A DNA stretch of 64,000 bases from Corynebacterium suranareeae. GTDB taxonomy: Bacteria > Actinomycetota > Actinomycetes > Mycobacteriales > Mycobacteriaceae. Every line of letters starts with the position of its first letter. Position 1 is the stretch's first letter. The translations under genes were made by a program, and so were the position numbers. The notes under the pieces are model-generated. The model was not told the DNA's origin, made no database searches, and was given only the letters and a program-made list of their open reading frames with translations. Positions 51,523 through 60,964 of the stretch are shown here, piece after piece. The DNA is taken from NCBI RefSeq assembly GCF_002355155.1, contig NZ_AP017369.1, positions 496,001-560,000 of the forward strand, in the 5' to 3' direction.

Positions 51523-52404
51523 ATGAAGAAGTATGTAATGGGAGCTGTTGTCGCGGTGGCGTTGGCAGGATGTTCGACGGCGGCTGAGGAGGCTAGTGGG
51601 CCTGTGGCGGATCCGCAGAGGATTGTGATTGCCCAAGCCAACTTCCTTGACCTTGCCCTCGCCCTCGACCTCGAACCAGTCGGATCCACCTACTGGGGAG
51701 GTGCCGGTGGAATCCAGGAATATTTGCAAGACTCCGTACCATCCACAATGGAAGTCGTAGGAAACGACGACGAACCCAACTTCGAAGCCATCGCCAAACT
51801 CCAACCCGACCTCATCATCGGCGACGAAGAACTCGAACCCAACCTCGAAAAATTCGAAGCCATCGCACCCGTTGCCACCATCAACTCCCGCGACGACAAC
51901 GGATCCAACAGCTGGCGCGACCAACTCAACGCACTCGCAGAACTCACCGGCACACAAGAAAAAGCAGCCTCCGTCATCGCAGCCGCCGATGAATCCGTAG
52001 CGGCTTTGGATTCTAAAATCACCTCGAGCGGACAAAGCACCATGCTGCTTCGCATCCGCGAAGAACAAGTCCGCCAATACCTCCCCGACAGCTTCGTCGG
52101 CGCCGGGGTCCCCCAACGCCTCCAAAACATCAACCTCGTCGAATCCGCCGTCCCCTCCGAAAACGGCCAATGGTCAGTCATCCCACCAGAAAACATCGGG
52201 CTTCTCGACGCCGACCGCATCATCGCCTTCATCGACAGCCCCCAAGCCCTCCAAAACGCCCAAGCCAACCCACTGTGGAGCCAACTCCCCGCAGTCAAAA
52301 ATGGCCAACTATGCACCAGCGAAAACCTCACCCCGTGGATCCTCACCGGACCAGCAGCAGCTGAGATTGTAACCTCTGACCTCGAGGCCTGCTTCGCTGC
52401 TTAG
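51523..52404 (+). CDS. Second siderophore-binding lipoprotein
   Basis: ABC importer substrate-binding lipoprotein, 293 aa. The very short signal (MKKYVMGAVVAVALAGC) ends in lipobox ALAGC at residues 13-17. The class III binding fold shows PQRIVIAQANFLDLALAL, EAIAKLQPDLIIGDEE, ATINSRDDNGSNSWRDQL and, at the end, an SAVPSENGQWSVIPPENI segment. It resembles the lipoprotein at 776-1723 in fold and regulation, but they are not close copies. GGAAGG precedes ATG 51523. There are no permease or ATPase genes beside it. Confidence 0.87.
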   Translation: MKKYVMGAVVAVALAGCSTAAEEASGPVADPQRIVIAQANFLDLALALDLEPVGSTYWGGAGGIQEYLQDSVPSTMEVVGNDDEPNFEAIAKLQPDLIIGDEELEPNLEKFEAIAPVATINSRDDNGSNSWRDQLNALAELTGTQEKAASVIAAADESVAALDSKITSSGQSTMLLRIREEQVRQYLPDSFVGAGVPQRLQNINLVESAVPSENGQWSVIPPENIGLLDADRIIAFIDSPQALQNAQANPLWSQLPAVKNGQLCTSENLTPWILTGPAAAEIVTSDLEACFAA

Positions 52405-53121
52405 GTGGGGTGTCGAAACCCTGCAATTTCTGGGAAAAATACGCAGTCCATGATGCCGCTAGGCTGTGTTTAGCCAGGTGGTTTCTCCACACTGTCGAAT
52501 TAAACCAAAGGGGCAATTGATCTGCAGGGTCTTGGTCTTGATCGGCGTTTATCAGCCATGATTATGTGATTTTTAGGCCAAGGACGGCCAGGCCATTGAG
52601 GGTTTTGGTTTAATATGACGATCCGCCGGTGAGCGCCACAAAATGTGGAACAGTGACCGAAAAAAGTGGCCTCTCAGAATTGCCTCTAAGCGCCTCAAAG
52701 CACCCTTTCCATATCAATGCTTATCCCACTTTTTCGATCTCTTAAAACGCCTTCTGGATTGAGTCCTTACATAAAAGCTTGGAATACGAGTATGGAGCAG
52801 AATCGAATGGTCCTGCTGAACACATCAAGGCAGCGGAACGAGGGGAGAGCCAGCATACCGACTTCAGGAGGAACAAGGCCACCTGATGGATGTAGCCTTG
52901 ATTCCTCCCGAGCGCTTAGCGTTGATGGCATTCGTGTTGAATTACAAGAAGTAATAGAGCACTTTGGTTTTTAAATTTCGGATCTTGAATCCGAAATTAA
53001 AGGGTTTCGCCGGAGGTTGGCGTCGACAAGCAAAAATCTTTGCTCGGCTTTGGTTGCTGCTAGGAAGGATAGAGGATAGCAGAAGCGCGCAACACACGTG
53101 TGCGGCCGCTAGAACCGTTTG
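52405..53121. other. Intergenic region, 717 bases
   Basis: Lies between convergent genes. An 85-codon frame (52717-52974) is unrecognised and lacks a good ribosome site. AATTTCGGAT/ATCCGAAATT (52974-52983/52989-52998) forms a perfect 10-bp hairpin with no T-run, and CACACGTGTG (53093-53102) is a palindrome. It may hold the eroded end of a lost gene. Confidence 0.5.
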
Positions 53122-54315
53122 TTAACCAAGTGATTGAAGCGCGTTTGCTAATCGACGCGCAGCTTCTGCAATCTGGCTTTCATTGACATTGCTGTAGGCC
53201 AGTCGCAGGCGTCGATCTGCATCTGTACCAGAACCAGAACTAAAGAATGCACCACGCTGATACTCAACACCATGTGCACTCGCAGCTTCAGCAAGCTTAT
53301 CTGAATCTATATCTGGGTTGGTCAGCTTAGGCCATAGGAAGAATCCACCCTCAGGTACCGGAATGCTAAAAGAACCGGGGGCTTCTTTTTCAAGCGCCGT
53401 AGCAAGTGTCAATGCTCGGGAGCGATATACACTGCGAGCAGTATCCAGCAAATCATCAAAAACGCCAGGCGAAGAAGTTAGGTAGTCGGCAACTACTGAT
53501 TGCACAAGCAACGAAGTATGGGAATCTTGTCTACTGCGGAGAGCGACTCCATCCTTGATTAGATGCTTGGGTAAACGAACCCAACCCAACCGCAACCCAG
53601 GTCCAAGAGTCTTTGTGAAGGTATTGACGTGGATAACCTGATTTGATGTATTAAACAGAGTTACATCGGCGCTTTCGGGCCCGAAGCGGAGCTCTCGATA
53701 AGGGTTGTCGGCGATCACGATAAAACCAAAACGTTCAGCTAACTCAACTAATTTCCGGCGCCGCTCATCAGACAAAGTAGCTTGGGTTGGGTTATGGAAA
53801 TCTGGCACAGTATACAAGGCGCTGATTCGAAGGCCTGACAAGAGTTGGGCTTCTAGTTCATCGACAACTAAACCTTGGTTATCAACATTAATTGGCAGAA
53901 TTTGACCCGCGTTGAGTTCCAATCCACGCAGGAATAATGGGAAGACAGGATTATCAACAGCAACCAGATCGCCACGCTCCACCACGAGTGAAAGCGCAAG
54001 GGAAAGCCCATGGAAACCTCCGTTTGTGATGAGGATTTCTTCGACTGGAACCTGTTCCCGGTCTGCAATCCATTCCCTCAGCAAGGTTAAACCTTCAGTG
54101 CGTCCATATTGAAGTGACGGAGCTCCAGGTTGCTTCAGGATTCGGGCGGTAGCTTCAGCTAACTCATCAGTTGGTAGGAGTAGCGGGTCAGGGATTCCAC
54201 CGAGTAGTTCGATAGCATCGGGGCGGGGGTCTCGGAGGGTTGAGTCTCCAAAACCTTTTGGTGCTGAGAGACCTTGGATGAGTAGTGGTCGTCGGAAATT
54301 GATGATGCTGGTCAT
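53122..54315 (-). CDS. PLP-dependent aminotransferase, class I/II
   Basis: Fold type I aminotransferase, 397 aa, of the 2-aminoadipate/alanine-type (MocR C-terminal-like) group but without a GntR DNA-binding domain. Features: TLREWIADREQVP-like N-terminus, LITNGGFHGLSLALSLVVER for cofactor binding, ALYTVPDFHNPTQATLSDER, the PLP Lys in VHVNTFTKTLGPGLRLGWVR, and a C-terminal Arg in DRRLRLAYSN. It is the last gene of a leftward operon, 35 nt after the transporter ATPase. It probably interconverts a 2-oxoacid and an amino acid made from the imported compound. Confidence 0.85.
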   Translation of the reverse strand: MTSIINFRRPLLIQGLSAPKGFGDSTLRDPRPDAIELLGGIPDPLLLPTDELAEATARILKQPGAPSLQYGRTEGLTLLREWIADREQVPVEEILITNGGFHGLSLALSLVVERGDLVAVDNPVFPLFLRGLELNAGQILPINVDNQGLVVDELEAQLLSGLRISALYTVPDFHNPTQATLSDERRRKLVELAERFGFIVIADNPYRELRFGPESADVTLFNTSNQVIHVNTFTKTLGPGLRLGWVRLPKHLIKDGVALRSRQDSHTSLLVQSVVADYLTSSPGVFDDLLDTARSVYRSRALTLATALEKEAPGSFSIPVPEGGFFLWPKLTNPDIDSDKLAEAASAHGVEYQRGAFFSSGSGTDADRRLRLAYSNVNESQIAEAARRLANALQSLG

Positions 54316-54350
54316 TTATATCCTTCAGTGTTGAAGTTTAGTTATATAGA

Positions 54351-55982
54351 TCAGTGACTAAAGACAGGGGATTTTTCTTCTGTAAATCGTTGGCCAAGCG
54401 GAATCGCATCGATTAATGCCGCAGTATATTTATCCTGAGGATTTTCAAATACCTCATGGACCAGTCCTTCTTCGACGACGCGGCCTCGCTGCATGACAGT
54501 GACAGTATCTGCAACTTGTCGCACCAAACTGAGATCATGCGAAACAAAAATGTAGGTCAGGCCTAGTTTTCTCTGTAAAGCGAAGAGCACATCAAAGATC
54601 TCAGCTTGGATTGAAACATCTAGTGCGGAAGTGGGCTCATCAAGAACTAGTATCTTCGGATGCAATACTAATGCCCGTGCAATTGCCACCCGCTGCCGCT
54701 GACCACCAGATAGTTGGTTCGGTTTGCGAGCGAGTAACTCAGCCGACAAACCCACTGATTCCAGAGCTTCATTAACAACCTCACGTCGTTGGGAACGTGG
54801 AACGATTGCAAACCTATCCAGAGGTTCTCGTATAATTCTCTCCACCGACCACGTTGGATCCAAAGAAGTAAATGGATTTTGATAAACGAGTTGAAGGTCA
54901 CGGTAAATATTCTTCAATTTGCGGTGATCAAGCGAATCGATACGCACACCCTCAAGGTAGATTTCTCCTATATCGGCCTCTTCTAGCTTCAACAAGGTAC
55001 GAATCACTGTGGTTTTACCGGAACCAGATTCTCCGACAATTGCATGAGTGGTACCACGTGCCACTTTTATACTGACATCTTGGACCGCCTGAAATGACTT
55101 TCCACCAACATTGAAAGACTTAGAAATATTCTCTATCGAGACAGCAGGTTCAATAGCTTTGGTAATTACGGAGTTGCGGATTTCTCGGTCTGCTTTATAA
55201 CGATCTGGATTAAGCGTAGGTACGCTTTCCTGTAGTTTTCTAGTGTAAGCAGAAGCCGGGTTGGCAAAGATTTCAGATGTGCGTCCCGTCTCTTGAATCT
55301 GACCATCTTTGAGTACGACAACTGAGTCAGTTCTCTCTGCAGCAATCGCAAGATCGTGAGTGATGAGAATCAAAGCGATGTGCGTCCTACTTTGCATTTC
55401 GCTGAGTAGATCAAGGATCCGGCGGGAGACTGTGACATCTAATGCACTGGTTGGTTCGTCCGCAATGATTACTTCGGGTTTGGGGAGAATAGTGATGCCA
55501 ATTAGTGCGCGCTGCAGCATACCGCCAGAAAGTTCATGTGGATATGAGTTATAAACCCGAAGAGGGTCTGGTAATCCGACATCAGAAAACGTAGAGAGAA
55601 TTTTCTCTTTCTGTTCTTCCTTAGTCAGGTGTGGCAACAAGGCAGCAGCCTCGTGTGCTTGTGAGCCTATTGTTCGTACAGGATTAAAAGCGTTTCCAGG
55701 GTCTTGAGGGATAAACCCAATGGTGCGACCGCGCAGCGACCGAAACTGGCGCTCTGTCACTCCTAATAGATCTCGGCCAGTGGCATCAAAAACTTCTCCC
55801 TCAACAACTGCATTTGTTGTCAGCAAGCGAAGAAGAGCGCGAGCAGTTGTAGATTTTCCAGAGCCTGATTCTCCGATAATTGCCAAACTTTCGCCAGCTT
55901 CGAGGCTGAAACTGAGGTTTTTAACGACAGTTGCAGACCCATAAGTGACGGACAAATTCCTGACCTCTAGTACAGAGTTCAT
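54351..55982 (-). CDS. Dipeptide-type ABC transporter ATPase, fused DppD-DppF
   Basis: 543 aa with two complete ATPase domains, each driving half of an Opp/Dpp-type importer. Domain 1: Walker A AIIGESGSGKSTTARALLRL, signature LSGGMLQRALIG, Walker B VIIADEPTSALD. Domain 2: Walker A AIVGESGSGKTTVIRTLLKL, signature LSGGQRQRVAIAR, Walker B ILVLDEPTSALD. AGGAGGAC precedes the ATG. It lies 14 nt after the DppC-like gene. Fused DppDF proteins are common in actinobacteria. Confidence 0.93.
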   Translation of the reverse strand: MNSVLEVRNLSVTYGSATVVKNLSFSLEAGESLAIIGESGSGKSTTARALLRLLTTNAVVEGEVFDATGRDLLGVTERQFRSLRGRTIGFIPQDPGNAFNPVRTIGSQAHEAAALLPHLTKEEQKEKILSTFSDVGLPDPLRVYNSYPHELSGGMLQRALIGITILPKPEVIIADEPTSALDVTVSRRILDLLSEMQSRTHIALILITHDLAIAAERTDSVVVLKDGQIQETGRTSEIFANPASAYTRKLQESVPTLNPDRYKADREIRNSVITKAIEPAVSIENISKSFNVGGKSFQAVQDVSIKVARGTTHAIVGESGSGKTTVIRTLLKLEEADIGEIYLEGVRIDSLDHRKLKNIYRDLQLVYQNPFTSLDPTWSVERIIREPLDRFAIVPRSQRREVVNEALESVGLSAELLARKPNQLSGGQRQRVAIARALVLHPKILVLDEPTSALDVSIQAEIFDVLFALQRKLGLTYIFVSHDLSLVRQVADTVTVMQRGRVVEEGLVHEVFENPQDKYTAALIDAIPLGQRFTEEKSPVFSH

Positions 55983-55996
55983 TGGTGTCCTCCTGA

Positions 55997-56842
55997 TTAG
56001 GCTGTGTTACGCAGCCAACGACTGATGCGGTTAATGGAAAGTACAGTGACCATAATGATTAAGGCGGGAAAGTACACCAGCCAGGGAGCAATTGTGTATT
56101 CTTTGCCTGCTGATACCAACAGACCCCAGTCTGATGCTGGAGGTGGGTCACCGTAGCCAAGGAAAGCTAGCCCCGCGATGATGAGAATGGACATTCCAAA
56201 TTGCAACACAGCAAGTGAAAGCACAGATCGCGATGCATTTGGAACAACATGCCAGATCATGGACTGCAGCCGCGTACCGCCGAGAATCCGAGAAGCCTCA
56301 ACAAATACTGATTGTCGCGCGGAAATCACTTCAGCTCGCATTACCCTGGCAAAAACTGCTACAGCAGACACCCCAGTAGCGATTGCAGCGTTGATAGTTT
56401 CAAAACCAAGAGAGCTAACAATGACCACAGCCAGCAAAAAACTAGGAATAGCGAGAAGGACGTCAATTAGCCTAGACAAGGCGCTGTCTACCCATTGTCC
56501 AAAGAAGCCAGCTACTAAACCAATTGCACTTCCAACCAGTAAGCCAATTATTACTGCGACTAAAGCACTGCTTACTGAAGAGCTAGCGCCATAGACCACA
56601 CGGGCGAACATATCGCGCCCAATGTGATCTGTGCCAAACCAGTGCTGAGCGCTTGGCCCCTGCAAACTCTCGCTGGGGCTGCCATAGTCCGGGGAATATG
56701 AAGTAAATAATGATGGGGCAAGCGACCAAAGACCGATAATGCTCAAGACGATGATTGATATCGTCACCGTTGGAGGTATCTGTCGAATCTTTGAAACGCC
56801 AGTCGATTTAAGATCCGCTTGGGTAAACGAAACGAGCGTCAT
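55997..56842 (-). CDS. Dipeptide-type ABC permease, DppC-like
   Basis: 281 aa with six membrane helices and the N-terminal helix-loop typical of DppC. Family features: WFGTDHIGRDMFARVVYGAS, LIGLLVGSAIGLVAGFFG, and the EAA-type cytoplasmic loop VEASRILGGTRLQSMIWHVV. ATPase contact follows from that loop. Its ATG overlaps the DppB-like stop by 4 nt. Partner of the gene upstream. Confidence 0.92.
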   Translation of the reverse strand: MTLVSFTQADLKSTGVSKIRQIPPTVTISIIVLSIIGLWSLAPSLFTSYSPDYGSPSESLQGPSAQHWFGTDHIGRDMFARVVYGASSSVSSALVAVIIGLLVGSAIGLVAGFFGQWVDSALSRLIDVLLAIPSFLLAVVIVSSLGFETINAAIATGVSAVAVFARVMRAEVISARQSVFVEASRILGGTRLQSMIWHVVPNASRSVLSLAVLQFGMSILIIAGLAFLGYGDPPPASDWGLLVSAGKEYTIAPWLVYFPALIIMVTVLSINRISRWLRNTA

Positions 56843-57831
56843 GAGACCGCCACCTCGAGTTCGGTAATTTTAGGTTTTTTCTTGGTTTCCTGGCGTAGCT
56901 TTACGCGAGGGTCGAGTAGTGGATACATAAGATCTGCAAGTAAATTGGCTAGCACAAAGATAACTGCAGAAAGTGAAACTACAGCTTGAAGTACAGGGAA
57001 GTCTTGGCTAGCGACCGAGCGTTCAATAACTGCGCCAATTCCTTGGCGTCCAAAAACCATTTCTGTAATTACTGAGCCACCAAGCAGTTCTCCGACAGTG
57101 AGTGCTAACACTGTTATTGCTGGTAACGAAGCAGGCTTGAGCAGATGTCGGAAAACTAAACTCAGTTTGTTCGCGCCTCGAGATTTCACCACAGATGCAT
57201 ATTCTTGGTTCGCTTGTTGGTCCAAGTTTGTAATCAGAACTTCTGCTAATTGAGCAGATACCGGAATTCCAAGTGCGAGGGCCGCTAAAAATGTCGCAAA
57301 TGGAGTTTCTGGGTTAATGATTCTGAACCAACCCAAACTAAAGGCGAAGATGTTGATCAGAAGCAAACCGATAATAAAGTTCGGCACAGAAAGAAAGAGC
57401 GAAGGAAAAGCACGGATTAGTCCCTGGCCATAACGCTTAGGAACTAACTGAGAGCCAATCGCGATCAAGAAGGCTAGAGTTATCGCGACTACGAGAGCTA
57501 CTCCAGCCAAAGACAGGGTGGACAGGATCGCTTCCTTGATTATCCCCGACACGGGTAGCGAGCTGGACAAAGAGATTCCAAAATCGCCGACAATGAAGCG
57601 AGAGAAAGACTCCCACAATTGCACGACAATGGGTTGATCCAAGCCGTAGTAGGAAACTAGAACAGCAATCTCTTGATCCGACAGCCCGCTTTCCGGACTT
57701 TGTAAGCGGGTTGTTATAGGGTCTCCGGGCAAAATAGTGATGATAAGAAACGTGGCGATGTAAGCCAACACCACGACAAGAATGGCTTGTGCGATTCTTC
57801 GTCCTGCGAATTTTAGGTATTGATTTCTCAT
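56839..57831 (-). CDS. Dipeptide-type ABC permease, DppB-like
   Basis: 330 aa from ATG 57831, six to seven membrane helices. Typical DppB N-terminus (FAGRRIAQAILVVVLAYIAT, then ILPGDPITTRLQ) and EAA loop (YASVVKSRGANKLSLVFRHLL). Near the end it has VLANLLADLMYPLLDPRVKL. A start at 57861 would overlap the binding-protein gene by 16 nt; MRNQYLKFAG is preferred because GTGGAG lies just before it and it matches family length. Confidence 0.92.
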   Translation of the reverse strand: MRNQYLKFAGRRIAQAILVVVLAYIATFLIITILPGDPITTRLQSPESGLSDQEIAVLVSYYGLDQPIVVQLWESFSRFIVGDFGISLSSSLPVSGIIKEAILSTLSLAGVALVVAITLAFLIAIGSQLVPKRYGQGLIRAFPSLFLSVPNFIIGLLLINIFAFSLGWFRIINPETPFATFLAALALGIPVSAQLAEVLITNLDQQANQEYASVVKSRGANKLSLVFRHLLKPASLPAITVLALTVGELLGGSVITEMVFGRQGIGAVIERSVASQDFPVLQAVVSLSAVIFVLANLLADLMYPLLDPRVKLRQETKKKPKITELEVAVS

Positions 57832-57845
57832 GGCTCCACTAACTT

Positions 57846-59519
57846 CTATCGCTCTAGCCACGCAGTGGCGAAGCTGGCATAAGCTAAGCCGTTATACGTA
57901 ACATCGTGAAGATCTGGAGAGGTGACGTAGATTCGCTGGACAATATCCACAAGTGGGATATATAGCCCTTGCTCAAGGATGTACTTTTGAAGTTCGTCGA
58001 GGTCTTCAGCGCGGTTCTCTCGATCCGCTGACCCAAGTACATTTGTGGCTAGCCTGTTTAGAGTTTCATCAGTCGTTCCCACCTTAAACCAGTCTTCGTC
58101 GCCCTCTTTTGCGCCAACGATTACTCCAGCAACAGTGCCCGCATCCACGAAGCTACGGGAAATTGGCTTAGCCTGAACTTCTTTGTTGCTATTTACTCGT
58201 TCGGTGTAGGTGGGCACATCGTAGACCTGAATGTTTACATCGAAACCTAAATCACCAAGTTGCTGAGCAGCTAGTTCATCGGCTGCTTGAGAAGTTGAAA
58301 CATATGGATTCGGAAATAACGTTACTGAAAGCGTCTTGCCGTCTTTGACTCGAATACCATTCGTGCCTTCAACCCAGCCTGCTTCATCCAGTAATGATTT
58401 TGCGAGATCAGGGTCGTAAGAAAACACATCAGTGTTGTCGGTTGATTCAGGGACGTTGCTTTGAATGAAAGACTGCGCTGATGACCAGTCTTCGGTGTAC
58501 ACAGTTTCTAAGATCTGATCTCGGTCAATTCCGCGTTGGAATGCTTGACGTACTCGGACATCGTCGAAAGGAGCAACTTGAGTATTGAGAGCATACCCTT
58601 GCACGAAACCGAGATACTTAGGAGTAGCAACGTTGTAACCTGCATTTTTTAGACCACTGAGCTCCTGCGGTGTCAGGTTATATACAACATCAGCTTGATT
58701 GGACTGGAGTGATCCAGCGCGCAAGGAGGTTTCCGGGATTTGCTTATATGTGATGCTATCTAGATAGGCAGGACCTGTGTGACCGCGTGCTTCTGGCCCC
58801 CAGCTATAGTCCTCCCGCTTCTTCAAAGTCACGAAATCAGCATTTGCCCAAGATTCCACCACAAACGGTCCGGAGCCAATATTGTTACTCAAATCGCCCT
58901 GCTCTTCTATAGAGTTGGACAATGAATCTGGGGAGATAAGAATTGAGCCGTGGTAACCCAAAGTTGGAATGAACCCCAAGGTGGGCGCAGAGAACTCTAC
59001 CTCAACGGTAGTTGAATCGATCGCGGTTGATTTCACATAGTTTGATGATGGGAAAAGTCCGATGCGAGAAATACCTTCATCCGGGGCACCCTTTGCCCAG
59101 ATATCTATGTTGGCTACCACTGCTTCGGCATCGAGAGCAGAGCCGTCAGAAAAAGTCACGCCGTCTTTCAGATGCAGAGTAAAAGTAGTCGCATCTTCTG
59201 ACTCTTCCCAGCTTTCTGCGATCCAAGGCGAAATCTCACCCTTTTCATCTACATACACCAACTTATCGGTGATCTCGCCCCAAATATTGCCTTGAAAGCT
59301 AGAAATTGAACTGCTGTTAGGAACCCAGTTGTCTCCCAGGGAGTCAATCTGGAAAATAAGATCGCCACCATTGTGTGGCTCTCCGTTTGCTGCGGAAGTC
59401 TCTGAGGCGGATGTGCCACATGCTGCTGTGCCCAGCACAAGCGTAGCTGCGGTTATAAGAGCCGCCGTCTTTCGAAGCCAGCTGCGGGAGATAATTCGAT
59501 GAGAATATGAGTGCGTCAT
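57846..59519 (-). CDS. Substrate-binding lipoprotein, family 5
   Basis: Peptide/opine/nickel-type solute-binding protein of 557 aa, membrane anchored. Lipobox GTAAC at about residue 33, after a Lys/Arg n-region and hydrophobic core (AALITAATLVLG). The SBP_bac_5 pattern includes LVYVDEKGEISPWIAESWEE, TFTLHLKDGVTFSDGSALDA, and GPFVVESWANADFVTLKKRE. Later VRQAFQRGIDRDQILETVY is typical. The bound compound cannot be read from sequence. It lies 26 nt after the FAD dehydrogenase gene. Confidence 0.92.
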   Translation of the reverse strand: MTHSYSHRIISRSWLRKTAALITAATLVLGTAACGTSASETSAANGEPHNGGDLIFQIDSLGDNWVPNSSSISSFQGNIWGEITDKLVYVDEKGEISPWIAESWEESEDATTFTLHLKDGVTFSDGSALDAEAVVANIDIWAKGAPDEGISRIGLFPSSNYVKSTAIDSTTVEVEFSAPTLGFIPTLGYHGSILISPDSLSNSIEEQGDLSNNIGSGPFVVESWANADFVTLKKREDYSWGPEARGHTGPAYLDSITYKQIPETSLRAGSLQSNQADVVYNLTPQELSGLKNAGYNVATPKYLGFVQGYALNTQVAPFDDVRVRQAFQRGIDRDQILETVYTEDWSSAQSFIQSNVPESTDNTDVFSYDPDLAKSLLDEAGWVEGTNGIRVKDGKTLSVTLFPNPYVSTSQAADELAAQQLGDLGFDVNIQVYDVPTYTERVNSNKEVQAKPISRSFVDAGTVAGVIVGAKEGDEDWFKVGTTDETLNRLATNVLGSADRENRAEDLDELQKYILEQGLYIPLVDIVQRIYVTSPDLHDVTYNGLAYASFATAWLER

Positions 59520-59545
59520 TTTAGTGTTCTAGGTGTTCGTTTCTA

Positions 59546-60964
59546 CTAAATGGCTTTGCCAGGATTGAGGCGGGATAGGGGATCAAAAGCGAGTTTGATT
59601 GCACGCTGGATTTCTAAGCTTCGAGAGGACAACTCCAGTTCTGCAAGATGACGTTTGGCTGAACCGAGCCCATGTTCCGCAGTGACGGTTCCTCCAAGGG
59701 AAAGAGCGAATTTGATCAGATCAAGGTTGGCGGCAGTTAGCGCAGGATCTGGGATTGAAGGGTCGGCTCCCACTGGAATTTCCTTGGTAATCAAGGGATG
59801 GAGGTTTCCGTCACCGGCATGGCCAAGAGCACTAACTTCGACGCGGTATTTCTGTTCCAGAGTTGGAAAATACGCATAGATCTCTTTGAATTTTGAGCGT
59901 GGCACGGCAATGTCACTGCTTAGTGACCATTTACGTGGGTCTGGGCCACCGCGCCCAGAGCGACGTAGTTCCCAAAGAGCCTCGCCTGCAATTGCTGTTT
60001 CTTCAACAACAGATCCGCCGGCTTTGCTGAGTGCATCACTCAAATCCCGAAACTGCTCATTCAGGCCGTAGCCATCGAGTTCAATAAGAATCAATGAACC
60101 GCCACGTTCGCGCAACTGTGTACCACTCGCAGCATCAATGTTGCTAAGAGTAGGCCCATCAATGAACTCAATGATGCTAGGACGAACCGGAGTTCGCGAG
60201 ATTGCGGATAGTCCAGCTGCCCCTGAAAGGGTATCGGGGAACCATACTGAGACCGTCTTTCGCGCTGCAGGGATAGGGCGAAGGCGAACAGTGGCGCGTA
60301 CAACGATGCCAAGGATTCCTTCGGAGCCAATGACTAGGGAACGTAAATCTAAACCGGTGACTCCTTTAAGCGTCCGCTGACCGACAGTAATTAGCTCACC
60401 ATCAGCTAGTACGAGATCTAAGCTGAGGACCGATTCTCTGGTCACGCCGTACTTCACGCAGCGAAGTCCTCCGGCATTTGTAGCGACATTTCCGCCGATG
60501 CTGGAAATCGTCCAGCTTGCTGGATCTGGCGCATAAAAAAGACCGTGTGGTTGAACCCTTTCGTTGAGCTCGGAATTAATCACTCCGGCTTCAACTACCG
60601 CTAGTTCATCGTCAACGTTAATCTCGACGATGCTATTGAGGAGTTGCGTGGAGAGGACAAGTTGATCTGACGTTGCGGCCGCACCACCGGATAGGCCACT
60701 TCCTTCACCGCGGGGAATGATTTTGACGTCGTATCTTGCAGCTGCCCTAATAATTTCTTGAACCTGTGGTACAGAGGTTGGCCACACTACAGCGGGTCCG
60801 GATGTCTGAGACTTTATTTTTGGGGTGGTTCCAGTGTCATAGCTGTATTCACTGGTGTCTACTGAAGGTGGTGCAATCTTAAGCTCAGGGAACTCTGTCA
60901 CCAATTCGGTTACAAGGAGCTCGATGCTATCGGTCTTTGATTTGAGATTACTATTTGCTGCCAT
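59546..60964 (-). CDS. FAD-linked 2-hydroxyacid dehydrogenase (GlcD/D-LDH type)
   Basis: 472 aa flavoprotein with an N-terminal PCMH FAD domain (IIPRGEGSGLSGGAAATSDQ; SIGGNVATNAGGLRCVKYG; VIGSEGILGIVVRATVRLRP) and a C-terminal FAD-oxidase domain (EVSALGHAGDGNLHPLI; GTVTAEHGLGSAKR). Family members oxidise D-lactate, glycolate, D-2-hydroxyglutarate and similar acids to 2-oxoacids. The His residues of GHAGDGNLH and the Glu-His pair of AEHG are the metal/substrate residues. First gene of a six-gene leftward operon; with the aminotransferase at the far end, a hydroxyacid-to-amino-acid route is suggested. Confidence 0.88.
   Translation of the reverse strand: MAANSNLKSKTDSIELLVTELVTEFPELKIAPPSVDTSEYSYDTGTTPKIKSQTSGPAVVWPTSVPQVQEIIRAAARYDVKIIPRGEGSGLSGGAAATSDQLVLSTQLLNSIVEINVDDELAVVEAGVINSELNERVQPHGLFYAPDPASWTISSIGGNVATNAGGLRCVKYGVTRESVLSLDLVLADGELITVGQRTLKGVTGLDLRSLVIGSEGILGIVVRATVRLRPIPAARKTVSVWFPDTLSGAAGLSAISRTPVRPSIIEFIDGPTLSNIDAASGTQLRERGGSLILIELDGYGLNEQFRDLSDALSKAGGSVVEETAIAGEALWELRRSGRGGPDPRKWSLSSDIAVPRSKFKEIYAYFPTLEQKYRVEVSALGHAGDGNLHPLITKEIPVGADPSIPDPALTAANLDLIKFALSLGGTVTAEHGLGSAKRHLAELELSSRSLEIQRAIKLAFDPLSRLNPGKAI

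Noticed and set aside
52717..52974. 85-codon frame in the convergent gap
   Set aside because: No ribosome site and no family resemblance; treated as non-coding.
53122..54315. MocR-type transcription regulator reading of the aminotransferase
   Set aside because: The fold type I domain resembles the MocR C-terminus, but there is no N-terminal GntR winged helix and the length (397 aa) is that of an enzyme alone.
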